Shown: positions 23,471-34,705 of the stretch, piece by piece
Numbering within the stretch: the stretch's first letter is position 1
Layout: the number at the start of each line of letters is the position of its first letter
Source: Thoreauomyces humboldtii
Lineage: Eukaryota; Chytridiomycota; Chytridiomycetes; Spizellomycetales; Powellomycetaceae
Direction of reading: 5' to 3'
Length of the DNA: 64,000 nucleotides
Assembly (NCBI GenBank): GCA_027596035.1
Contig: JADGJA010000002.1
Span: 58,879-122,878 of the forward strand
Program-made: the position numbers and the translations under genes
The notes under the pieces: model-generated
Databases searched by the model: none
What the model was told of the DNA's origin: nothing
Seen by the model: only the letters and a program-made list of their open reading frames with translations

Positions 23471-26400
23471 ATGTCCGTTCCCTCAGACACAACCTCCACG
23501 GATGTCTCGTTGACGGCCTTCGTATCGGCCTTGATTTCCTCGGGCGTCACGGCCCTTGCGTTTTACCTCGCTTTCACCGTCATCCGGCGAAAGTTCCCGC
23601 TGATCTACGCTCCCCGCACCTTTCTGGTCTCGGAAAAGTAGGAGCATCTCGGATGGTTTCCTGGGCACATGACATGATCAGAACCGCTCAACCCTCCTTC
23701 TCGTGGCAGGATTGCGACAAAGCCCCTGCATGGCTACTTTTCGTGGTTATCCTTGGCGTGGAAAATGGACGATGCCGACACCATACGACGGGTCGGTGCC
23801 GACAACTGGGCTGCCGTCTTTTACATGCGACAACTGGCCCGTCTCTTCCTTTTCATGGCCATCCCGGCCTGCATCTTCCTGATGCCCATCTACGGGACCG
23901 GAAACGCCGGATCCACGGGGCTGAACAAGATCCAGATCGGCAACGTGGCTCTCGAAACCAAACGGCTGTGGGCCACCCTCATCTTCTCGGTGATCTTCAT
24001 CGCGGGCGTCATCTATATCATCTTTGTTCTGCTTCGGAAAGCGGCTTGGCTCCGTCATCATTATCTCCTCGGCCCGGACCAGCACCAAAGCCTGTCCGGC
24101 TACACGCTCCTGGTCCGTGACATTCCCAAGGAGCTCCGTGATCCGGCCATCATTCGCGACCTGTTCAACCGTGTCCAACCGAACAAGGTCCTCGACGTGA
24201 TCCTGATCCGCGACGTAAAGGAGATCAACAAACTTTACGAGAAACAGATGAAGTCGCGCAACGCCATCGAAAAGGCTTCTGCAAAGTATTTATCCACTGT
24301 CGCGAAGGAACACGCCAAGAAACTCAAGAACCGTTCCCAGACCGATATCGACATGGAGAACCAGAATGGACCTTCCCAGACTCTGCTCGATGAGAAGCGT
24401 CCGACTCACAAGCGCAAGATGATCTACGGTGAGAAGCTCGACACGATTTCTCACAATCTCAAGAAGATGGGCGATTACGAATCACAGCTCCGATCTAAGC
24501 GAGAGAAGGCTTACGAGAGCCTTGCTACCGCCGAAAGTGCCGCCTTTGTCATTTTCGCCGATCTCTACGCACCCCACGTTGCCGCTCTTGCCAACATCCA
24601 CGGCGAGCCTGGAATCATGCTGGACAAACAGGCTGTTGTGGAACCCGAGGATGTCATCTGGAACAATCTTGACATGAAGCTTTACGACCGCCTGGTTCGA
24701 GGACTTGTTACCACCGCTTTCCTCACGGGTCTTATCGTTCTCTGGGGAACCATCACTGCCGCCCTCTCGGCCATTGCAACGCTCAAACAACTTGTCAAAA
24801 CGGCGCCCTTTCTGGGTTTCCTCCTCAACATCCCTCAGATCCCACTGGGCATTATCCAAGGTCTTCTTCCTACCATCGCTGTTGCTATCCTGTTCAGTTT
24901 GCTTCCGGTGATCCTGCGACGTGAGCAATGTTTTCTCTTCTCTGACGTACAACTGTCGCATGTCCTGATCCTTATCTTCTGCCAGTTTGCACCAAGTTCT
25001 CCGGAGCAATGACTCACACGGCTGTCGAGACATCCCTTATCAGGCAGTACTATGGATTCTTGCTCTTCAACGTGTAAGTCGGTGGCAGAACGCTCAACGC
25101 GTCGACAGTCCCAACTGAAAAGCTGACACCGGATCTCGCACTCGCAGCTTCTTGATCATCACCATTTCCGGAAGTCTCATCGATACCGTGAAAGAGGTTG
25201 AGAACAATCCCGGAAACGTGCTCACAACCCTGGCCAGCAGCATCCCAAAGGTGTCTTCCTTCTACGTCAACTATATCACCCTCCTGGCTCTTTCCGGACC
25301 CGCCGGAACGCTCCTCCAGATCGGTAATGTCATTCTCATGCCGCTAAAGTTGAAGTTCCTTGCCGGAACACCACGTGCTGTCTGGAAGCAGAGCCAGCCT
25401 CCCTTCTTCCAGTCGGGTGTCCCCCTTGCCGCGCACTCTTTCATCGCAACCCTCGGCATCATTTACATGACCATTGCACCCCTCATCACAATCTGCTGCT
25501 TTGTTTACTTTGCGGCTTACTACATCGTCTATTGCTACATGATGCAGTAAGTTTACCTTGGACGATGCTTTTGCTCCAGAAGGATGTCTGACTTTCTTCA
25601 TTTCTTCGCAGATACGTCTTTGCCACCCGCTCCCAAACAGGTGGTCTTTACGTCCACATTGCCGCTAAGCAGCTGTTTTTCGGCCTCTACATCCACGAGC
25701 TCGTCATGGTTGTCATGTTCGCTTTGAACAAGGCTTGGGTGCAGGTCGCCCTTGTGATCCTTGTCACCATCTGCACGATCGAGGCGCATCTGAAAGCCGT
25801 GCAATACACTTCCCTCATGAACGCCATCCCTGCCAAGGCTGCCCTCGACATCGGCTCCACCATGGATCTGAACATGGACGTAAACGTTCAGAGAGAGTTG
25901 GTGTCCAACGAGAGCTGGAGGGACGAGGTGGACGCTCAGATCGCATTGACCATGAAGCAGGACCAGAGCAGGAAGGTCCGTGCCAAGAACTCGACCGCAG
26001 CGTTGCTCGATGGATCCAGGGCCAACCTGTCGGAAGACAGTATGGCGAACGAAGCCGATTACTACAACGACCCCGCTGACGGACCCGTCAACAAGGGAAG
26101 GGACACAAAGGTCGACGTAGACAACGCCCCTGACGATGTCATCGCCGGAGAGACGAACGTAGGCAACACGGGTGGCGATGCCAGCGACAAACGAACCCGA
26201 TCCTCGTCTCCCAACAAGGAAGGTTCCGGCACCACCGACGGCAACGACGACGAGGTGGACTTGGCACCTCAACCGGACGAGGATTCCAACCACCCTCTCA
26301 AGGCCTCGGGTCCCGACGCTTTCGAGGCGAGGTTCATGCACCCGGCCCTCCGACCCGACGTCCCCACTGTGTGGATCGCTCAGGATGAATTGGGACTCAG

Positions 26401-26530
26401 CGAATCGATCTTGAAGCACGAGATTCAGACCGCCACCTCTGCCAACTTCACGTACGAGGACACAACGATGGACCGCGCTGGAAAGATCAAGGTTCCCACC
26501 AGCGTCATCGCTAGGGACACCGAGCCGTAG
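23471..26530 (+). CDS. Calcium-permeable stress-gated channel of the CSC1/OSCA/TMEM63 family
   Basis: Exons 23471-23637, 23710-24920, 24986-25073, 25148-25546, 25612-26530; 927 aa. The family forms osmosensitive or mechanosensitive cation channels (and related lipid scramblases) in plasma and internal membranes. An N-terminal helix (FVSALISSGVTALAFYLAF) is followed by YAPRTFL, a conserved FSWL.LAWKMDDADTIRRVGADN segment, further transmembrane helices, the cytosolic loop with LLVRDIPKEL and then the pore-helix block (WNNLDMKLYDRLVRG, helices to about residue 720). The last 220 residues form an acidic, charged tail ending near the family's MHPALRPDVPTVWIAQDELG segment, as in fungal CSC1/RSN1-like proteins. 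Which of the several fungal paralogues this is cannot be said. Confidence 0.92.
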
Positions 26531-26711
26531 ATGTGTCGCTCCCACATTTGTGTTCATTTTTGTTCCCTACTTTATTTAATTCATCCTATCGGTCTTGCTG
26601 TATTGGAAGTCTCGTCTTGAGGTGCTCTTTTCGCCCATCGCACAACGACGTTCTACTCGAAACAGAAACGAGAGGAACTGGGCCTTCCAGATTCTGTGTT
26701 CAATTACTCAA

Positions 26712-27725
26712 TTAATCAGTGTCATTCAACCACGCAGCATTCCTCCCCACTGCATCCGCTAGCTCTCTTCCTGTGGCCGCGTGGTGCGCGAACCATGTCA
26801 ATCCGATAAGCAGCGCATCGCTCAAATCATCCCTCTTCTGCGTCGTCTCGAACATACGCACGAGTCTCTCTGGACAGACCACCTTGCCGGTACCGACCAG
26901 TTCCCTCACGACCGTGACAGCGGTCCTCTTCTTGTTCCTGGGGACCACCTTCTCCGACTTCTTCCTTTTCCGCCCCTTGATGCCCTGGAGATCCCACAAC
27001 GTCGAGACGACCCCTGGTCCCATTGTCACGATTCCTCCCCCGCCTCTGTCGTGGACCATGGCCAGCAGCATGGCTTCGACGGTCCGGCTGGAGAGTATGC
27101 CCATCGGGACCGTCAGCCTCCCCATCACGGTCCTCCAACTCTGTCGTTCGACGATGTACGCGTCGGCTCCCTCCAGCGCGAGATGGACGTCCAGGACCCT
27201 CTTGCACTCCTTCGCCATCCCGGGGAGATCTGCGAACTTGACGTCCAAGCCCTGGACGCCCCAATCCTTGATGACGGGTCGAGGGTCCGGTGAGGTAGCT
27301 TCGGGGAGGAGGAGATGGACGTATCCGATGTTGGTGACGCCAGCGTCGATGGCCACAATCGAGAGTGGACGAGATGTGAAGGAACGGATGTGGGACTGGA
27401 TGCCGTGGAGGACAGTCTGTCGTAGTCCTACGGCCGAAATGCCGAGGTGACGGGCCTTTGCGCATAGTTCAGGCACCGTCAGAGATGTGAGCTCCATCGT
27501 TGGCCCATCCGTTGGATTTGCTTCCCAAGGGATATGTAAAGATGAGGGTGGAGAAGCCTTTGGATGAGTTTCCGGCAATCTTGGCTCCGACGCCTTGATG
27601 GGATATCGTGCAAGCTTTTCGCAAAGAACGATAAGTCGATCGACATCCGATGCACTTATACTCTGCATAAGCTCGCGGACAATATCGGTCTTTTTCGCTG
27701 TCGCCAGGTTATACAGCGTGGCCAT
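26712..27725 (-). CDS. CCE1: Mitochondrial Holliday-junction resolvase CCE1/YDC2
   Basis: Single open frame of 337 aa from the ATG at 27725. The family cuts four-way DNA junctions in mitochondrial DNA. A SAP-like DNA-binding motif (residues about 79-113: LTSLTVPELCAKARHLGI..) precedes the RNase-H-fold nuclease, as in fission yeast Ydc2. Acidic catalytic positions are visible: Asp127 in AIDAGVTNIGY, the Glu in VERQSWRT and the Asp pair in KRDDLSDALLIGL. A basic segment (GRKRKKSEK, RNKKRT) lies before the last motif. The N-terminal 75 residues are not recognised. The frame stays open upstream of the ATG through a Leu/Arg-rich stretch without another start codon, so a spliced 5' extension from the neighbouring small gene cannot be excluded. 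The gene converges on the CSC1-like gene with a 180-bp gap. Confidence 0.88.
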   Translation of the reverse strand: MATLYNLATAKKTDIVRELMQSISASDVDRLIVLCEKLARYPIKASEPRLPETHPKASPPSSLHIPWEANPTDGPTMELTSLTVPELCAKARHLGISAVGLRQTVLHGIQSHIRSFTSRPLSIVAIDAGVTNIGYVHLLLPEATSPDPRPVIKDWGVQGLDVKFADLPGMAKECKRVLDVHLALEGADAYIVERQSWRTVMGRLTVPMGILSSRTVEAMLLAMVHDRGGGGIVTMGPGVVSTLWDLQGIKGRKRKKSEKVVPRNKKRTAVTVVRELVGTGKVVCPERLVRMFETTQKRDDLSDALLIGLTWFAHHAATGRELADAVGRNAAWLNDTD

Positions 27726-27861
27726 CTCCTGAACTTCGTCCTTATGCAGACGAAGGAGGCTGAAGAAGTTACGGAGGGGAAGGTCAGATTGGCTGCGAGG
27801 GACTCGAAAGAAAGTCTACGCCGATGTGCTCACATAAGAAAAGAGCTGCGACCTGGGATCC

Positions 27862-28565
27862 CTACCGCGTTTGCGTTACGCCTGCAGGTCCCTGTGCCTC
27901 GCAGACGAAGCGGTGGATCCTGAGCGCTGTCGTCATCTTCGATTCGCCCTCGGAAGATGGCAGCCGAAGGAACGCGGAGATGTCATTCAGTTTCGATGGT
28001 TTCAATGCAAGCATCCTAGAAAGACGAGGGGGTTATTTTCTCGCGTCAAGAACAGCGGCGAAGCGGTTTCTGTCCTTTCATGTCTTACGTGTGCAGCGGA
28101 GGTATTGGGATGGCCACTTTCTCGTCCGTCGATGGATTCTCCTGCAATATCGCCTGAGCGATGCGAAGAGCATGAGACTCATCGGAGTCCTTTGGCAATC
28201 TCTTGACCTTGTAGTAGCGGCCGTGTGCCTTCAGCAGCAAGGTCGGCATTTCCCCGAGCCTGCCCGTTCAAGATGTGAGCGACAGGGCACGTCGGCAAAG
28301 ACTACATGTGAGACACGCACCTTTCAACGAGAGATTGATGGTCTTCGTCTTTCCCGGAGCCGGTCTCGGACGAAGCTTGGCGACGGAATGGAAGACGGGT
28401 GAGCACACGCGCACGTACGGTGGACAACGACCGCGTCGGACGGAGAAGCGGTATACTGAGACTTGTCAAGAAGCGTCCGCCGGATGGCTGAATGGCGGGC
28501 ACGACGCAGGGTGGTATGAGCAGATTCCTGCTGATGTATAGCGCTGTTGCCCTCATTCCCTTCAT
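27862..28565 (-). CDS. Small spliced gene of unknown function with mitochondrial-type presequence
   Basis: Exons 28565-28321, 28259-28089, 28015-27862; 189 aa. I do not recognise the family. The first exon encodes an Arg/Ser/Leu-rich, acid-poor leader (MKGMRATALYISRN.., SLSTVRARVLTRLPFRRQ) that looks like a mitochondrial presequence. The second exon is short (57 codons) with protein-like composition (LLLKAHGRYYKVKRLPKDSD); the third begins MLALKPSKLNDISAF. The splice sites are good (GTGCGT/GGGCAG, GTAAGA/TTCTAG) and both junctions keep phase 2. The stop is 137 bp upstream of the CCE1 ATG on the same strand. An alternative donor (GTAACG, near the end of exon 3) would join this gene in frame to the CCE1 frame, so it might be an N-terminal part of a longer CCE1. 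No transcript evidence is available to me. Confidence 0.5.
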
Positions 28566-28864
28566 GTTGATAATGATCTCTGAAGGATGAGTTGCGTTCG
28601 GTCCCTCTATTCGGTTGCTCAGGTCTTCGAGTGAACGGGATGACACACGAATCCGAGTGACTTTGCCACACACACCCCATCTAATATATCACGCCTTGTC
28701 CCCGCTGTCCCGCACAGAATCCCCCCCTTCAAGTGGACCTTCACCGCCCCCCGTTTGAACAGTATTCTCCCGCCACCAAGTCTCCCGTGGGCACGCGGGC
28801 CACTCTCGTCAAATTCATCCTTCACCTGGGTTCCGCTCCAGTCTGCTTCGCTCTCCATAATATC

Positions 28865-31402
28865 ATGGACGACAGTCCCGTCAACAAGGTAGGGTTCTCG
28901 GGGAAAGTCAGCGCAGTCATGAAACTTTTGAGTTTTGTTCAGTTTGCCCTGTGCCTTCCACCTACTATAGGCCAATGCCTTTGCGAACGCCGCCGAGGAA
29001 TACTTGAGTCAGGGGGAACTCTCCAACGCAATGGAGGCCCACTTTCGCGCTGCAGGTTTGATCATCGCCACCTCCGCCTCCCCGACGATACCTCGAGGTC
29101 TTGATGCACGGTTGCCTCTACAGAGCAGTTCTTGTCGGCGGTGGGATACACGTCCGACCAGGAAGCTACCAGGACGCTCAAGCTCCTCTATGCCAACCAC
29201 ACTCGCCAGGGCAAGGAACTGCAGCGTCGACTTCAGACCCGATCGCCTGCGTCGTCTCCGCGCCCGTCCTCGCACGCCCAACAGGTGGCAGCTGTCAATC
29301 GCGCTACCAATCACCCGCGAGGTCCCATTCCTCACGCAATACCTGCTACCAGGCCGCCCGTGGATCCGCGTCGCTTTGCCCCGCAAGTCCAGACCAATCC
29401 CCCTGTGCAGCGATTCCAAACCGACTATCGACAGCAGGCGCGTCAACACCAACACCCATCGCAACATGTGCTGCCGCCGAGCGGGGACGAAGACCCAGGC
29501 GGGAAGTCTGACTTTGGTTCGCGGCACTACTTTGTCGGGCAGTCTCAGACGGGTAGTGAGCTGGCAACGAGCATGTACCGACACCCGGCTTACGGTGGGG
29601 GAGGGAGCGGTACGAGTGTGAAAGTCCATGAGTGCGGGTTGGAGCCTTTGCATGCTCATTGAGCCTCCTTCTTTAGTTCGCAACCACGTCTCAGCGGGGC
29701 CCGCGACGATGGATGTCACCTCCCTTGATGAATCGCACCGATCCATGGCAACATCGCATGCGATGGGGTCGGTTGCGGAATCTTCATACTCCGTTGTGGA
29801 GAAGGGTCCAGAGGTGGGGAAACGTCTTCCGTCAGTGCGCCAGCTCTTGATCAGGAGATTCATCACGTATGTTTGAGTCTGCAGGATGACCCAGAGGATC
29901 CTTTCAACAAGTTCTGGGAAGCAGTGGAGAATCTCGTCGACAGAGTCTCTATCACCGGTCCTGTAGCGTTCGCGACTGCTCCTATAGGGAACCAGCCGGT
30001 CTCTCAGGAGGTCAATGATAACAAGTTTCGGGGTGAGAATCCGGATCATGTCCCTCAGAGGTTTCAGACACTGATCGCATGACGTACGTCCAGAACGCTC
30101 TCAGTACAGCATGAACGCATCTCTCCGTGCGACGCAGATGTTGAATTCGTACCTCATTATTCCTCCCAACAATCCTTACAAAGCCTCGGATGGTGGTGCG
30201 CAACAAGCCTCCATGACGGCATCGTCCATCGGTCGTCCAATGTTTTACGATGGCGGTGTCGTGGTCAACGCGGATGATCCACATGGCGTTGTGGGGAGCA
30301 TCGAGTCAAACTACTTTGGTATCGCGGGTGGTCAGCACCTCGGGATGGAGAAGAGCAGTGGAAGGGATGCTCGAGCATCACAGGCAGGGTCCTTTTCGGC
30401 ATACAGCGGAGGGAGCGGAGGGTCGCAAGAGAATCTGGGGAGCGATCGTTTCTCCTCTTCTCGTGGAGCAGGTGGCCCTACCGCAGCGTCCAAGACGCGA
30501 GAAGAGCTCCTCTTAGAGAATCACCATCTGAAGCAAACATTGAATGCTCTCACGCACCGGATGGCGCTTCTGGAGCGGACGACCGAGGAAAACAACATGC
30601 TCAAGTCGTCCATCATCCAGTTTCGACAGGATGTGCAAAGACAGGCTGTTGCCGGGAGAGGACGTCGGACAGGGATGGGCGTGTCGATGATTAGCGGACG
30701 CGAAGGCGGCCGCGAGAGGGATCGGGAACGGGAGCGCGAACTCGAAGCCAAGATCAGACACCTCGAAGGAGAGCTCCAGCGGTCCAGAGAGGAAGGGCAG
30801 AGGATGGTGAGCAACCTGCCGCTCTTGATTGGCCGACATGATTTTTACTGAAACCGTCCGTGTCTCTTCTCTAGAACACTGCCATGGGCAAGTATAAAGA
30901 ACGGTGGGACAAGCTCAAGGAGGCGAAGCGAAAAAAGGAAGCTGCGTCCTCCTCTGGTCCAGGTTCTGTAGAGGACTCGAAGCCCGGGCGCCCTTCCCCG
31001 TCCCCGTCACCCTCCATGCAGCATATCTACGGATCCACTCCACCTTCCGACATGTCGCATCCGCCGTCTCCTCCACCCACGGCTTACGGCACGTCGCCAA
31101 GAGGCGGCGATGGCACATTCAATCATCACGGGCGTCGAGACTCGTTCAGCGCCTCGACAACCGTTCCGTCTTCGTTATCGGGCGGAGGAGGCGTGGGAGG
31201 AAGGGCTGACGGAACTACGAGTTCTACCGCAGGCGGAGTCACCATTCCGCCCCCAAACTTCAGCGGCGGCAGCAATAACAACAGCTACAGATCCGGAGAT
31301 CCACCGCCACTGCAGCAGCAGAGTCTGGGTCGCAGCATGGTCAGCTTCGCAGGCGACCGCTCCATGTTCTACTCGGCCACCAGCGGGTCCGGTTTCGAGT
31401 AA
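28865..31402 (+). CDS. MIT-domain plus coiled-coil protein, Atg38/NRBF2-like
   Basis: Proposed exons 28865-28888, 28971-29055, 29124-29609, 29677-29813, 29885-30010, 30105-30806, 30875-31402; 695 aa in one frame. The donors at 29610 (29595 is an alternative) and 30011 are weak, so those borders are approximate. The N-terminus (about residues 5-75) is an MIT-like three-helix hairpin: ANAFANAAEEYLSQGELSNA, MEAHFRAAEQFLSAVGYTSD, then RTLKLLYANHTRQGKELQRR. A conserved block DPFNKFWEAVENLVDRVS with GPVAFATAP starts near residue 247. Coiled coils follow at about 415-465 (EELLLENHHLKQTLNALT) and 480-535; the rest is low-complexity Ser/Pro/Gly. MIT at the N-terminus and a coiled coil toward the C-terminus is the Atg38/NRBF2 plan; those proteins bridge the autophagy PI3-kinase complex I. 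The assignment is inference from architecture and the DPF block. Confidence 0.7.
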
Positions 31403-32827
31403 AAACCAGACGTGTCTTTTTCATTTTTGTGGAACACCCTTGATCGTACCGCCGCCCCAATATTGTAGTACTTGGCGTGCGGAAGGGCTGTAAATATAAC
31501 GTTGGCCTCCTATGGGCCGTGAGGAGTTTTTGTCGAGTACATTTCGCAACCAATTTGATAACTCTATTTCAGTGACAAGTCTACTGTACGAAGGCAACAA
31601 GTACACCAGCCAAAGAGAACTGGAGAGAAGGCTCAAGATGCCTGCGCGGTTCTACGTCCTCTTCATCGATTGACAGAGGGGAAGTCGGGATGAGCCCGTC
31701 AGTGGGTGTTGCCTTCTTTGTTTTGAAGCTGTGAGGAATCATGAGGGAAGTCGCAGGACTTCTTCCAGCTTTGTAACTGCTCCCTACAGGCGAGCAAAAG
31801 GATGCAGAAAGATAGCATGGGTTTAGTCTGAGAAGCAAAACGTAAAGGGGTCAGTTGACCTTCACTCCCCAATACGCCCAAGCCTCGTGATGGACCACAA
31901 CCTGTTGCTTTCAGATTTACGCCCTCGGCCCCTTGACGAAAGTCGATCCCAGGACCTTTCGGTGATGGAACATGCGCTCTAACCAGATGGGCCACACTGC
32001 TTGTGCTGAGGAATCGGGGAAGGTTGTTCTTGTCCATTGAGCGCATGCGCAGCAGAGTGTTTTCTGAGATTCGAGAGATGGAACGGGTGTCTGTCCAATG
32101 ATGAGTCAGTTTGAGTCATTCACCTTCAAGGCATTCCACCTCGACCAACGGTGCGCTCATACCTTTCCTAAGCGGCAAGACCGAGCTCATTGCGACAATT
32201 CTTCATCTCTATCGCGATAGTCAGGAGCTCGGGAACGTGTTGACGTGGTCCGACAACTGAATCGCCAGAGGGAGTCCTTATTGTGGTCCGTACAACGAGG
32301 AAGTACCTAACGCCAAAGGGTCCGGCACCATTCTGTGCGTGCTGGCCGCTTCAACCTACAAGACCACTCCGGGCCGTTCGTGGACCCCATGCGCGAGGAC
32401 ATCTCATCGTTATCGACTCGTTGCCTAATCGGTAGATGGTCCTGGTCAAATCTCAAAGCCCCGAGGCTGCCGACGAATTCCATTGACAGCACGACTCCTC
32501 CATTGCAGACCTTGTAAGAACCCCATCTGGGTACGGACGCTGATTTTCAAAGCCAAAGACAATCCTCTCGGGAATAGGAACGCAGCTACTTGTCCGCATG
32601 GGATCGTTACCAACAGAAACCGTTGCTCATGGGTCCCAACTGTAGTCTGTGAGATGGATGAACCGTTTGGCCTTTTTTAGATTCCCACGTGCTTGCGGCG
32701 CTGCGCCACACTCTCACAAGCGCCCGGGTGGATTCGGTTTCCTCCTCACCTTCCCCCATTACAACCTCATCTTCTGCTGCTACTTCCCACACTCACAAAG
32801 CTTCCTCACCCATATCATATATCGATC
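31403..32827. other. Intergenic region between Atg38-like and acyl-CoA dehydrogenase genes
   Basis: About 1.4 kb. Apart from the tRNA-like element listed separately I see no gene. Short ORFs (up to 115 codons) lack motifs and splice structure. The last 150 bases before the acyl-CoA dehydrogenase ATG are pyrimidine-rich, fitting a core promoter. Confidence 0.4.
31929..32001 (-). pseudogene. Degenerate tRNA-like sequence (decayed tRNA or SINE head)
   Basis: Read on the minus strand, a 73-nt stretch follows tRNA spacing: an A-box-like TGGCCCATCTGG followed by TTAGAGCG, a 7-nt anticodon-loop position, AGGTC as variable loop, and CTGGG-ATCGACT as T arm (B-box-like GGGATCGAC). The acceptor, anticodon and T stems do not pair, so it is not a functional tRNA. 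It could be a dead tRNA copy, the 5' part of a tRNA-derived SINE, or chance. Confidence 0.3.
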
Positions 32828-34428
32828 ATGTTCGCAAGACAAATCGCACGATCGCCCCTGTGCTCCCGCTCTTTTTCTGCTGCTGTCCCTGCCGCCCGTT
32901 TGGTGGGTCTTTCCCTGGTCTGCGCCCGTGAGAGTTTGCCAAGCCTGCTGACCCGGGAGCTTCGGAAAAACAAACAGTCTGCCGTGCGAAACTCTTCATC
33001 CGGCATTAGCTTTGGTCTCAATGAGGAGCAGAAGGAACTCCAGGATCTTGCCCGCAAGTTCACTCAGAACGAAATCATCCCAAAGGTGCGCATGTTCTTG
33101 CCTCCATTTCCTTTTCCCAATACTCTGAAACTCAAGTCCTGCGCCTTTGGTAGGCAGCACACCACGACCGCACCGGAGAATACCCCAGCGAGATTCTGAA
33201 GAAGGCATGGGAGGTCGGACTCTTGAACCTGCACATCCCCGAGGCCCATGGGGGTCTCGGACTCGGCGTCCTGGACTGCGCAATCGTGACCGAGGAGCTC
33301 GCGTACGGCTGCACGGGCATCCAGACCGCCGCCGAGGCCAACGGTCTCGCTCAGGCTCCCGTCATCCTCGCCGGAAACAAGGCGCAGAAGGACAAGTACC
33401 TGGGTCGGATGACGGAGGCTCCTCTCATGTGCGCCTACTGCGTGACCGAGCCCGGAGCTGGATCCGACGTTGCGGGTCTGCAAACGCGTGCCGAGAAGAA
33501 GGGAGACAAGTGGGTCATCAACGGTGAGACGGCGGTTGTTTGCAGCATCGGCGGCACGCGTGTGCTCAAGTTTACCTCGGTCCGTAGGTGGAAAGATGTG
33601 GATCACCAACGGCGGAAAAGCCGACTGGTATTTCCTGCTCGCCAAGACCGATGAAAAGGCCAACACTGGAAGGGCGTTTACCGGTTTCATCATCGACGCG
33701 AAGTCCCCTGGAATCACCCTCGGCAAGAAGGAGATCAACATGGGCCAGAAGGCGTCTGACACGCGTGGCATCACCTTCGAGGATGTTGCTGTCCCCGAGG
33801 AGAACGTTCTTGGAGAAGTTGGAGCAGGATTCAAGATTGCTATGGGAGCTTTTGACATCACGCGACCGCTCGTGGCGGCCGGTGCTGTCGGTCTGGCTCG
33901 CCGCGCCCTCGACGAAGCTGCCAAGTACTCGCTAGGTATGTTTTGAAAGCTTTGCTCACATTGTTTCTCGGGCTAACGTACGTTTCGCAGAGCGTAAGAC
34001 TATGGGCAAGCCCATCGCCAGCCATCAAGCCATCGCTTTCATGCTTGCCGACATGGCCATGGGCGTCGAGGCCTCCCGTAACATGACTTGGAAGGCGGCA
34101 TGGCTTCGAGACAACGGACAGAAGAACACCTACTGGGCATCTATGGCCAAGGCCTTTGCCTCTGAGGTCGCCAACAAGAACGCCGCAGATGCCGTCCAGA
34201 TCTTTGGCGGAAACGGCTTCAACTCTGAGTACCCCGTCGAGAAGCTCATGCGGTATGATAAGGCTGTCTATACCGGGCGTTCAACACGAACAAAGCTAAT
34301 ATTGCTGGTTCCCTCGCCCCAGAGACGCCAAGATCTTCATGATCTACGAAGGCACCTCCCAAATCCAGCGCCTTGTCATCTCTCGGACATTGCTGGATGC
34401 GGCCAAGGCTGGTGATGTCTACATCTAG
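32828..34428 (+). CDS. Medium-chain acyl-CoA dehydrogenase, mitochondrial
   Basis: Exons 32828-33085, 33154-33523, 33588-33935, 33991-34252, 34323-34428; 447 aa. The enzyme performs the first, FAD-dependent step of mitochondrial beta-oxidation. The N-terminal leader [19 protein letters not shown] is a typical presequence. Family landmarks: [124 protein letters not shown] and [11 protein letters not shown], whose Glu matches the catalytic base of MCAD. The stretch 32903-32959 (57 nt) has intron-like ends and a CTGAC branch site but is in frame; if it is spliced out the protein is 19 residues shorter within the leader region. Length and the ACADM-like sequence favour the medium-chain enzyme over other acyl-CoA dehydrogenases. 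Confidence 0.93.
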
Positions 34429-34705
34429 ACACTGTCGGCCAATTTCGCGCCCGGATGAACCAGCCCGGTCATATAAACCCCCCTTTCAATCTTTTTACTA
34501 ATACATGTGATCGTCTGATTCAAATTTTGACGACGCGAAGGCCGCTGCTTCCTGTAAGTTGGAAGGATATTCGAAACCCGGGAGTAGGCGATGGGGTGCC
34601 GGCCTCAGGCAAAACTCATGTCCCGAGGGCCTATTTGGCGTATCAAAATCGTGCGTGAAGGGTCACTCGGAACGATCCGAAACGGAAACCTGATTAAAGT
34701 ACTGG

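Noticed and set aside
22963..23550. 195-codon minus-strand ORF in the divergent promoter
   Set aside because: Covers the promoter and first exon of the CSC1-like gene on the opposite strand; low-complexity Arg/Gly/Lys content.
25598..26557. 319-codon ORF antisense to the CSC1-like gene
   Set aside because: Shadow of the last coding exon, with Val/Gly-rich composition expected from the complement.
27824..28402. 192-codon plus-strand ORF
   Set aside because: Antisense to the proposed three-exon minus-strand gene; no motif and the minus strand has consistent splice phases.
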